A DNA stretch of 64,000 bases. Source: Puccinellia tenuiflora (lineage: Eukaryota; Streptophyta; Magnoliopsida; Poales; Poaceae). Of the stretch, positions 43,536-52,850 are shown piece after piece. The position numbers were made by a program, and so were the translations under genes. The notes under the pieces are model-generated. The model was not told where the DNA came from. It saw nothing but the letters and a program-made list of their open reading frames with translations, and made no database searches. Each line of letters opens with the position of its first letter. Positions within the stretch are counted from its first letter, which is position 1. The stretch is taken from positions 1,224,065 to 1,288,064 of the forward strand of contig QRDG01000601.1 of NCBI GenBank assembly GCA_012064385.1, read 5' to 3'.

Positions 43536-46500
43536 TTATCCACCTCTCTTCAGGACCTCGGAGTTAAAAAATCCCGCAATTTCCTCTTGAAGTGCTTTTA
43601 GGCGCTTCGATGGTATGAGCTTGTCCCGCATTAACTCCATCTAGATCAATATGAATATGTGAGTTGTTTATAACTATATATATATATGAAATCATAATAA
43701 AATAATTTATGGATGGTAGTCAACACAATATGGTAATAAAAAATTGCGAAGAGTGTATACATACATCACGTGTTCTTTGTTCTCTATCCCGCTCACTGAC
43801 AAAAGAGCGTATGTACTCGCAAATGTAGTATGCACATAAATTCGTCCATTTTTCCTGCCTCAGACACCACTTTACAAAAAAATAGAATTTAATCAAATAA
43901 TAGTCAAGCTTGATAATGGTATTGAAACTAGAATTAAAGAGTTGCGCGGACCTATATATATAGTACTACTTACTTTGGTGGTATAAAAATACAGCTCTGG
44001 TTTCCACTCCCCTTTAACAGCCGCTTTGAACCGTTTCCAAACACTGCCCGCCAATAGAAAAATGATTAAAGGAGTTATTGATTAGTTGATATCAGAAAAT
44101 GAATGAAAGAGGTCGATATAGAGCGATAGTGATTGAAATTACCTCTGGAGCATATCTTGAATGCTTTGGTAGTCTTCCATTGGTTTCCTTAACGAGTCCA
44201 TGACTTGAACGACTCCTTGGTCAACTCTAATGATTAGTAGAATCCAGTGGAAACTGCGCACGTTTATATGTCCATGACTCATCGGTTACACTAAAGATAT
44301 ACAAAGCAAAATAGAATGTGTAGAAGGTAACACTCACTTGAAGACGTAAGGAAAAAGTATTTCTGCGCAGGTATTTTGTTTCACTAACCACCGGACCAAG
44401 CTATCCTCGGTGTCTTGCCAATTGTATCTTACGGTCACTTCATTAATAAAATTTGGGTCAATGAACACAGTGTCATAGATGCGACGGTCCCTGCATTCGA
44501 CAATCTTCATTTTACAGTACAAAAGAATATAGTGAGATAATTATAGGCAATGAACGTGCAGAGCTGGAGACTTAATTAAATTGCAGAAAATAAATCACTT
44601 ACAAACAATAGGAACCGACGATGACTTTGTCGAGGGCGTCTTGATTGAATAACTGAAAAATTTCAGAAAACGGAATATATAACAAGTCATCCGTGAAGTA
44701 ATGCTCTTTCTTATATTTCACCCAGAAAGCTTCAAGCCCGGCCGCTACAGCTTTCTCGTACCAGTGATGCAATCGACGCAATTGTGTTGATAGAGAATTG
44801 ACCTCCACAGGTCTGACCAGGGACTTCCCGGGGACATATGTCCATGCATACTGATACTTCTGGGGGCCACCTATGGTGCCAGTGTCGTGGTGAACTTTCT
44901 TATCGGATATCACCTTCATCGGGAGGATCGACTGTTTTGCCTGTTCTCCGAGCTGGGTCACTTGTTTCGCGCATTTTGCCGCCTTGAACCGCTCCTTCTT
45001 TAGGCGATCTTCCGCCTCCTTCTCCTCCTGCATCCGCTCCTTCTTTAGGCGATCTGCCGCCTCCTTCTCCTGCTGCATCCGCTGCCTCTTTAGGTGATAG
45101 GCAACCTTCTTCTCCTCCCGCTCTTGACTAATTGTCTTCTCCAAAACTCGATCATAGTCATCTCGCAATTTAGGCGGCTCTGGCCGGGGACCCGTTAGAT
45201 TTTTTATAAATTTCTCAACTTTTTCTGCTGGTATTATCTCTTTAGGCGGGGGCCGTTTCGGAGCTAATTGTCAGGCCACATTGGCACGCACCGACTCCTG
45301 GAGTTCCTCTGGAGTTTTGTCGTACGATCTCTTTGGAAGAGGCTTCAGCAACTCGCGTTCCGCTCGAGTTAACTTATCTGCATGCGTCGACGTGAAGGAT
45401 AGTTTCCGCTTTGACAAGAAGGTCTTAACAAGGGGCGGAATCGAGCGATGGACTCGCGACGGATGGGGCATCGAGGGATGGATCTTGATGTGGGGAGGAT
45501 GGATCTTGGGGGGATGGATCTTGAGGTGGGGGGATGGATCTTTAGGTGGGGGGATGGATCTTTAGGTGGGGGGGGGGGGGGATGGATCTTGAGGTGGCGG
45601 GGATGGATCTTGAGGTGGGGGATGTATCTTGAGGTGGGGGAGATGGATCTTGAGGTGGGGGGGATGGATCTTTAGGTGGGGGTCTGCTACTCGGAGGAGT
45701 CAAGTTTGGAAACACGATGTTTTTCTTGTTCCAGAGAGCGATACCCTTCTCGACTTCTCCCAGTGTCTTCTCGCCGTCACCTCCAGGAATGTCAAGTTCT
45801 AGATTAGCATATAACGGAACAACTTCATCCACCCCGACACGAGCATAGCCAGGTGGAATCCCTCCGAGATGGTAGCTTGCTCCAGCTGGATTAGGTAAAG
45901 CATAGCCGACCGCCACCTTGAAAGACATGTTCTTCATTGACATGTGTAGCTCACAGTCTGTCTTCTCCGTGATATCATCCACGGGGTAGTGAGCCGCCGG
46001 CGGTTGGAATTCAGAATTTTCTACATGCGTGGAACCCACGCTGCTTTTCCGCTGATCAGATAGGGCGGCTTCGACATGACCTTCTAGCTGCAGCTGAGAT
46101 GCCTTTTGCTTACTAATTGAGTCTAGTGTATCCTGTTGCTGCTGCACCTTGCGTTCCAGTGCTGATAACCGGTCAGACTCCTGCTTCTTTTTTCTCTGAC
46201 GGCTTCTATAAGTATGAGCGTCTTCCGGAAAACCTTGTTTCAAGGTGACACCGGCTCCATAGCCTCGTAATCGTCCAACGTGTTCAGGATTCCCGAGTGC
46301 TAGTGACAGCTCGTCATTCTCTCTGTCGACCACGTACTCTCCCCTTCGAACTTTATCTATTGCGTCCACGAGTTGTTTGGTTATATACTCAATTTTTTCC
46401 TTCCATTTTCCCTGAGCAACAATCAACCCTGTCTGTGGGTCCAACCCTGCCCCATGCGCGAACAACCAAAACTTGGACCTCTCGGGCCAGTCCGCTGTCT

Positions 46501-47434
46501 GTGGAATGATCCCGTTATCAAGCAGTCGTGCTTCAAAGGCTTCCCACTTAGGCACGGCAGCCCTGTAGCCACCTGCCCCCAAACGGTGGTGATATTCTTT
46601 CTTCGCAGCATTTAACTTATTTTTAACCGATCGGGCCACAGCGGCCTCCGATTTTCTTTGCTCCACAAATGTGGGCCACTGCTGTTGTATCTTCACTAGT
46701 GGTCCAGTGAAAACTGGATCTTTCTCCCCCGCCTTTAGATAAGCTTTCCATAAGTTTTTCTTCCAGGTCCGGAATTGTTCGGCCATCTTACTAAGAGACC
46801 ACTCCTTCACTTTTGTCTTCAAGTGCTCGGGTAGATCTGGCGGTAGGCTGACCTTTGTCAAGAGCGTGTCCCAACACAATTTTTTTAGTCTCTCGTCGAC
46901 ATAAGTAGTTGGGTTGTTTTCATCCTTCGGCTGAATCCATTCTTCAAGGTTGATCGGGACAATGTCCCTAACAATAACCCCGCATTGATTAATGTATTTG
47001 CGGCGGCAATCTATGGGTTCCAAAGGTTCGCCACTAGCACTAACTTGGTCGATCACTATCCTACGACCCTTCTTCAACGGCTTCGTCGGGCCTCGTTTCG
47101 GCAATGCTCTAGATGCGGATGATCCGGAGGGCTAAAAGAAAAAAAATGGTTCGTTAATAACAGCAATACAACTCAAATAATACATCTAGTGTGATCGATG
47201 TACAGAGGCTTAATATACCTCGCCAGAGTTTGTTAAGGGCACTTCCCCCTCTCTACCATTGTCTTCTTCCGGAACCCCCTCACCGGAATCGTTCAGAAAT
47301 TGGGAGCCGTAATCTTCTGCGGTTACGGCATCTTCTTCACCGACAGGCGCGGCCGCACGTCCTGCTATAATTTGGAGCATTTGCATTTCGCACTCCTCGT
47401 CTCTGTCGACGACGTCCGGAAAATTTGGATCCAT
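43536..47434 (-). pseudogene. Ulp1-fusion gene of CACTA-3
   Basis: Exons on the minus strand, by comparison with 6874-10853: 47434-47219, 47131-44603, 44511-44338, 44253-44143, 44043-43974, 43869-43770 and about 43630-43536. Exon 2 keeps the Transposase_24-like (EEWIQPKDENNPTTYVDERL) and DUF8039-like (YPVDDITEKTDCELHMSMKN) regions, then a PSPPPQD repeat and a long charged coiled coil (KERMQEEKEAEDRLKKERF). Defects are a frameshift in the G-rich repeat at 45480-45700, a TGA at 45271-45273 (Arg expected), and loss of the exon-3 acceptor (GCAG in relatives, GTAA here at 44515-44512). The Cys-box Gly is changed (NLCAYYICEY), and exon 6 is 2 bases short. Not functional. Confidence 0.88.
45460..45700 (-). 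repeat. Minisatellite encoding the Pro-rich repeat of the CACTA-3 fusion protein
   Basis: Units like GGATGGATCTTGAGGTGGGG (plus strand) repeat about ten times with variable G-runs (one of more than ten G at 45569-45581). On the minus strand they encode PPPQDPS. Length variation in the G-runs accounts for the frameshift of the gene here. Confidence 0.85.
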
Positions 47435-47557
47435 CTAGATACATCCGTGAATAAACAATCAACACATGTCGAGGGCTTAGATACAACAAATATAGAGAGA
47501 ATATGAATATCAAAATTTGCATCTTAGCAAAATGTGAATACAAATTTATAGCAACTA

Positions 47558-47638
47558 CTCCTTCCGTTCCAAATTAATTGACGCAGTTTTAGTACAAGTT
47601 GTACTAAAACTGCGTCAATTAATTTGGAACGGAGGGAG
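47558..47638. mobile_element. Stowaway MITE, 81 bp, TSD TA
   Basis: CTCCTTCCGTTCCAAATTAA and TTAATTTGGAACGGAGGGAG are nearly perfect inverted ends meeting in GTTTTAGTACAA/TTGTACTAAAAC, flanked by TA on both sides (47556-47557 and 47639-47640). The sequence is the Stowaway type common in Triticeae (Tc1/mariner-derived). It sits in the leader intron region of the CACTA-3 protease gene. A partial copy of its interior motif AAACTGCGTCAATTAATTT recurs at 47653-47684. Confidence 0.93.
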
Positions 47639-47640
47639 TA

Positions 47641-49075
47641 CTTAGCAAATTTAAAACTGCGTCAATTAATTTAAAACTGCGTCCGTGGGGAGCGACGGCG
47701 TGGGGAGGGATTCCAGCGACGGCGCGGTAGCCTAAATTTTCATCGCCCCCAAAATTTTCACCTAGCCCAAATTTTTCATCCCGGACATCGCCCCTAAATT
47801 TTCACCTAGCCTAAAATTTTCTAACCTAAAATTTGCATCTTAGCAAAATGTGAATGCAAAATTATAGCAACTACTTAGCAAATTTAAATTCAGGAACTAA
47901 AATTACATCTAACAATTACAAAACAACAAAGCCTACAATTGATTTACAAAATGAACAAGATTACAATTTTAGACAACAAATTTCATACACAATTTCATAC
48001 AATTTTCATTTTGCATAATTTCCGAACACACTAACACTACATCCTAAAATCCTAACACTAACACTACATTTCTAACACTAAAAAACAATGAAGAAAACTA
48101 ACTAAACTAGACAACAACAAAAAAAAGTGCTCACCATTATCCTAACTCCTAAAATTCCTAACACTAACACTAAAATTCCTAAATTCCTAACACTAACACT
48201 AAAATTCCTAACAATATTTCCTAACAATTTATCCTAACTCTAACTACACTAACAATTTATCCTAACTCTAACTACACTAACAATTTATCACTAACTAACA
48301 CAAAATTAGAATAACAAAAAAAATACCGGAGCTACGGCCGGGCGTGCCGGATCGAGGTCGAGGTCGCCGGTGAACGGGCCGGAACCACGCGACAGCGTGG
48401 GCAGGGGTGCGGGGAGGCGCCGCCGGAGACGACGGCGTGGGCAGGGGAGAGGGCGGCGGCGCGGCCTCCTTCGCGTGGAGGCGACAACGGCGGAGAGAGG
48501 GCGGCGGCACGGGAGGGGGGGGGTGCAGAGCGGCACGGCCACGCCGGAGCGCGCGGCGTCGGGGAGGGGACGCGGCGTCGGGGCAGCGACGGCGTGGTGG
48601 CCGGAGCGCGGCGGCCGGGGAGAGGGAGCAGAGCGGCGGCGTTTCTCCTCTGGTCGCGCTGGGATTTGGGGAGATAGAGAAAAAATTTGGCACGGCGTCG
48701 GGGAGGCCGGGGCACGGCGTCGGGGAGGGGTCGCACCTTGGGCAGCGACGGCGTGGTGGCCGGAGCGGGCGCGCGCGGCCGGAGCAGGGCTTCGCCGCGC
48801 TGGAGATCGAGTAGGGCGGCGGAGCGGCGGCGTTTCTCTTCTTTGCGGAATTGGGGAGATAGAGAAAAATGTGGCCGAAACCACCAAATATTGCGCGCAA
48901 AAGACCTTTGGTCCCGGTTCCAGCCACGAACCGGGACCAAAGACCCTTTGGTCGCGGTTGGTAACACCAACCGGGACCAAAGGTCTGTCCGGGCCGCGAA
49001 ATATTGCGCGCGAAGCCCAGCGGGCCTTTGGTCCCGGTTGGTGTTAAGAACCGGGACCAATAGTCTTTTTTTCTT
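47641..49075 (-). promoter_or_regulatory. 5' intron, GC-rich leader and hairpin block of the CACTA-3 Ulp1-fusion gene
   Basis: Reading on the minus strand, terminal-type hairpins (GGTCCCGGTTGGTGTTA-like units, 49070-48905) come first. A GC-rich stretch follows (48850-48330), then an AT-rich stretch with TTAGGATAAATTGTTAGTGT-type tandem motifs (48300-47880) down to the gene start at 47434. It is the same layout as in CACTA-1 and CACTA-2. Several long overlapping frames in the GC-rich part are considered non-coding. Confidence 0.5.
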
Positions 49076-49369
49076 GTTTCTTGTTTCTTATTTCTAGTTT
49101 CTTTTTCTGTTTTCTTTTTGTTTCTTTTATATACTTTGGTTTACATGCTTTTGGAATTATTTTTTTCTAGTTTATTTTAAAATGTTCCAATATTTGGAAA
49201 TCATTATATTTTTATTATTTATTTTTATAGTTTCTTTTATTATTTAAAAAATCATATCTTTTTCTAGTTTCTTTTAAAATGTTCCAATATTTTTATAGTT
49301 TATTTTATTATTTAGAAAACCATATCTTTTCTAGCTAGCACACGGTGCATTTGACCATTCATTAATGAA

Positions 49370-49510
49370 ACTTATAAATTCAATATCTTTTCATCTGTTT
49401 ATCAGAAAAATGCAATTAAAATATCAAATTGTTGATAAAAATGTAATCTATCTATTTATATAATTTATATATATTCATTTAATTTATATCTATTGAATTA
49501 ATTCATATCT
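49370..49510 (-). repeat. Single AT-rich satellite unit in CACTA-3
   Basis: Minus-strand order TAGATAGATTACATTTTTAT, CAATTTGATATTTTAATTGC, TTTTTCTGATAAACAGATG and ATTGAATTTATAAGTTTC matches the units at 37600-38460. The remainder of 49080-49370 is T-rich without a gene. Confidence 0.7.
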
Positions 49511-49568
49511 ATTTTTGCCATATTATTGAATCTCACTAAACTTTCAACATGAAAAGTGTTTAAATTTG

Positions 49569-49795
49569 AGATCCAACGGTGCACACGGACCGTGTGTTTC
49601 CTTCGAGCGCTTGTGAGCCGTTGGATCGGAAGCACACGGATCGTGTGTTTCTTTAGAGCGCTTGTGAGCCGTTCGATCAGAAGCACACGGATCGTGTGTT
49701 TCCTTCGAGCGCTTGTGAGCCGTTCGATCAGAAGCACACGGATCGTGTGTTTCCTTCGAGCGCTTGTGAGCCGTTGGATCAGAAGCACACATATC
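49569..49795 (-). repeat. Array of four ~50-bp units in CACTA-3
   Basis: On the minus strand four units GATCCAACGGCTCACAAGCG or GATCGAACGGCTCACAAGCG with CACACGATCCGTGTG occur in a row, with clean spacing (about 52-60 bases). It is the most regular copy of the array that precedes genes A and B in CACTA-1. No gene A/B homologue follows here. Confidence 0.88.
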
Positions 49796-49844
49796 AACGT
49801 TCCTTTAGTCCCGGTTCCAGCTACCAACCGGGACTAAAAAGGTG

Positions 49845-49865
49845 AAGAGTTGCCAGATATAAATA
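49845..49865 (+). promoter_or_regulatory. Conserved GAAGAGTTGCC plus TATAAATA motif beside the CACTA-3 hairpins
   Basis: GAAGAGTTGCC (49845) and TATAAATA (49858-49865) on the plus strand, antisense to the CACTA-3 genes, match the minus-strand motifs near 3647-3680 in CACTA-1. In both elements they face the hairpins. A second TATATATAAG lies near 49900. Confidence 0.4.
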
Positions 49866-49948
49866 TCCAACCGGAGGGAGTCACTCGGAGAGGCATGTCT
49901 ATATATAAGAGAGCCATCAACTATGATGATATGTAAAACTTTTGGGAA

Positions 49949-50039
49949 CCAGCGGCAAGGGCTTCTTTGATGATCTGGTATATCCCCAACACTTGTTGGG
50001 ACGGTTGCAGATTATCAGAGAAGTCTTGCCGCTGCTTGG
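49949..50039. ncRNA. Hairpin H1 of CACTA-3
   Basis: CCAGCGGCAAGGGCTTCTTT pairs with the stretch ending AAGTCTTGCCGCTGCTTGG. The loop lies in CCCAACACTTGTTGGG. It is homologous to 3316-3415 in the same element-relative orientation, with compensated differences in the outer stem. Confidence 0.6.
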
Positions 50040-50091
50040 ATTGAATGCCCGTCTAGAAATCATTCAGTTCATCGACCGAATACAAATCAAA

Positions 50092-50174
50092 CGGTTTCAC
50101 CTGCATACGCCCTACGGTGCATTTGATATGCGGGCACTCTCTAGCCACAGTAGGGTTGTATGCAGGTGATACCG
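50092..50174. ncRNA. Hairpin H2b of CACTA-3
   Basis: CGGTTTCACCTGCATACGCC pairs with the stretch ending GTATGCAGGTGATACCG; 83 bases like its homologue at 3463-3545. The inner stem is CCCTACGGTG with CAGTAGGG, changed on both arms relative to CACTA-1. Confidence 0.6.
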
Positions 50175-50216
50175 TGTGTTTTGTTCTATCTAGGAATCCT
50201 TCAGTTCATTGACCGA

Positions 50217-50274
50217 ATACAGCCCAACGATGCATTTGATATGCAGGCACTCACGAGCCACCGTTGGGCTGTAT
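50217..50274. ncRNA. Hairpin H2a of CACTA-3
   Basis: ATACAGCCCAACGATGCAT pairs with CCGTTGGGCTGTAT. It is a second, shorter copy of H2, separated from H2b by the conserved spacer TAGATAGAACAAAACACACG (minus strand). Confidence 0.55.
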
Positions 50275-50978
50275 GACGGGGAAACTGTGTGCATTTGATA
50301 AAAGTTTTAATACATTATTACACATCACCACCAACATCCCTATCTAGTGTGTGTCCCTTTCTTCTTCGTGTGTGTCCCTTTCTTCTGATTGCGCCGCAAC
50401 CATGGACAATCTTCATCATTCAACGCGATAGTTGGGTCAGTTTTCACCGTGAAGGGGGGAATTTCATGAAAATTATTGTAATCTTCCGACATGTCCGTCT
50501 TGTCCTCCACTCCTACGATGTTTCTTTTTCCTGAAAGAACTATGTGGTGCTTTGGCTCATCGTATGATGTATTCGCTTGCTTATCTTTTCTTTTTTTCGG
50601 TCTGGAAGACATGTCCTTCACATAGAAAACCTGAGCCACGTCATTGGCTAGGACGAATGGTTCGGTGTCGTACCCAAGATTTTTGACATCCACCGTAGTC
50701 ATTCCGTACTTCGGGTCTACATTTACCCCGTCTTACAGGTTGAACCATTTGCACCTGAACAAAGGTACCTTGAAAGAAGGTGCATAGTCAAGTTCCCATA
50801 TTTGCTCTATGTAACCATAATATGTGTCCTTTTTCCCATTGTTGTTTGTTGCATCAAAGCGGACAGCACTGTTTTGGTTGGTGCTCTTTTTATCTTGGTC
50901 GGTCGTGTAAAATGTATTCCCATTTATCTCGTACACTTGAAAAGTCAATATAGTCGACGATGGTGCTTTGGCCAACAA

Positions 50979-52850
50979 CACTACCACAGAAATGGCTATC
51001 AGTGGCGCACCAAATTGGAATTCTGTGGCGCACCCCCAGGTTTGCTGGGTGCGCCACAGAATTCTCGCCACAAAGTGCGCCACAGAAATGTGAGAATTCT
51101 GTGGCGCACCAAGCAAGGTGCGCCACAGAATTCTGAAAAAATTCAAAAAATGCAAAAAAAATATAAAAAGTTTCAAAAAATTCAGAAAAATCAAAATATG
51201 AAATAATATGAAAAATCCTAATTATTTGAATTTTTTCAGATTTTTTGCACATTTTGAACTGATACCTTCCCGCTAGGTCACCCATCCTCAAATTGCTCCA
51301 ACCCTAGCACGCTTAACTTCTAAGTTCCACCCACTTCACCTACCCTTCTGCTACTCAAGTTCTTATTGATATATATCATATGAATCCTCTTAAGTCTTGT
51401 ATGTGTATATGTTATGTATGTGTTATAAATGTGTGTTTTTAAATTTTAGATTTTTCAAAAACTTCTAAACTTCAAAAGGAGATTCAAAAGTTCAAAAGAT
51501 CCAAAAAATTCAAAAAACTTAAATTTTTTAAAAAAAACTTTAAAAAATTCAAAAATTTCAAAAAACTTATTTTTTTAAAAAAACTTTAAAAAAATCCAAA
51601 AAATTCAAAAAACTTATTTTTAAAAAAGAACTTTAAAAAATCCAAAAAATTCAAAAAACTTATTTTTTAAAAAAACTTTAAAAAATTCAAAAAATCCAAA
51701 ATTTTCAAAAAACTTATTTTTTTAAAAAAAACTTTAAAAAATCCAAAATTTTCAACAATCTTCTTTGTTATAATTTTTTTTTGAATTTTCGACATTTTTT
51801 CTTTTTTTCTTTTTTTTTGAATTTTGAATTTTTTTGATTTTGTAGAAAAAAATCGTCTGTTGAAATTCTGTGGCGCATCCTTGGCATGGTGCGCCATAAA
51901 ATTATTGGGCGGGATTCAAATTTCGAATCCCGCCCAATAATTCTGTGGCGCACCAATGCCAATGATGCGCCATAGAATTATTGGGCGGGATTCAAATTTC
52001 GAATCCCGCCCAATAATTCTGTGGCGCACCAATGCCAATGATGCGCCACAGAATTATTGGGCGGGATTCAAAATTTCGAATCCCGCCCAATAATTCTGTG
52101 GCGCATCCTTGGCATTGGTGCGCCACAGAATTGTTTTCCCTTTTTTATTTTTTTATTTTGCTGGGAAAATTCTTCTGTTGGCCACAACTTTTTTTTGGTT
52201 TGGAATTTGAGGATTCTGTGAATTGCTGACCGGGTAAACCCAGGTGGCATCGAATCCGAAAGAATCTCTAGTTTTTTTTAAGGTATTATACGCATTTTTT
52301 TCGACGTCGTATGCAAAAGTTATGCCCGTTTTACATTTTTTAACGGGTTTTTGCAAAAAAGGTCAAAATTCATATTTCAAAATTTCTATACCTACTAGAC
52401 ACTCAACCTAACTACATGTCAAAGGATTTTATTTATTGAATTTTTTATCATTTTCTTTTACTTCCTGCAAAACTAAAAAGGCGATCCACGGGGGGGGGTG
52501 GGATTTGGAAAAACAAAATCTGTGGCGCACCAAACTTGGTGCACCAGCCACGGTGCGCCACAGAATGTCCCCAGATGGACCCTAGCACAATGATTGTACG
52601 TGGGACCCACAAAAATTCTGTGGCGCATGGGTGGGCATGCGCCACAGAAATCTGGCTTTCTGTGGCGCACCGTGCTTGGTGCGCCACAGAAAGTCACATT
52701 TCTGTGGCGCACCTGGCCACATGCGCCACAGAAATGTGACTTTCTATGGCGCACCAAGCACGGTGCGCCACAGAAACATATTTCTGTGGCGCACGAATTA
52801 ATGGTGCGCCACAGAGTGCCAACCTCCCTATAACCCATTCTGTGGTAGTG
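50979..52850. mobile_element. Non-autonomous CACTA 'Y' inside TNP2 of CACTA-3, TSD CAA
   Basis: Termini CACTACCACAGAAATGGCTA and CCATTCTGTGGTAGTG (to 52850) are inverted. The duplication CAA is at 50976-50978 and 52851-52853. Subterminal units TTCTGTGGCGCAC...GTGCGCCACAGAA as in element X. The interior has runs of TTCAAAAAACTTATTTTT (51470-51730), a palindromic array (51890-52135) and a core shared with X (52130-52520). No transposase gene. Excision would rejoin the TNP2 frame (EEQLYL|LAKAPS). Confidence 0.96.
51880..52135. repeat. Tandem array of nested palindromes in CACTA Y
   Basis: The palindrome ATTGGGCGGGATTCAAATTT / CGAATCCCGCCCAAT occurs three times (about 51904, 51979 and 52056). 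Its copies alternate with a second inverted pair, TTCTGTGGCGCACCAATG / ATGATGCGCCACAGAA. The period is roughly 75-77 bases. Every part of the array is self-complementary. Confidence 0.88.

Noticed and set aside
48295..49097. Overlapping ORFs of 135-242 codons on both strands
   Set aside because: Same GC-rich leader of CACTA-3; frames on both strands reach into the TAGTCCCGG hairpins. No conserved protein.
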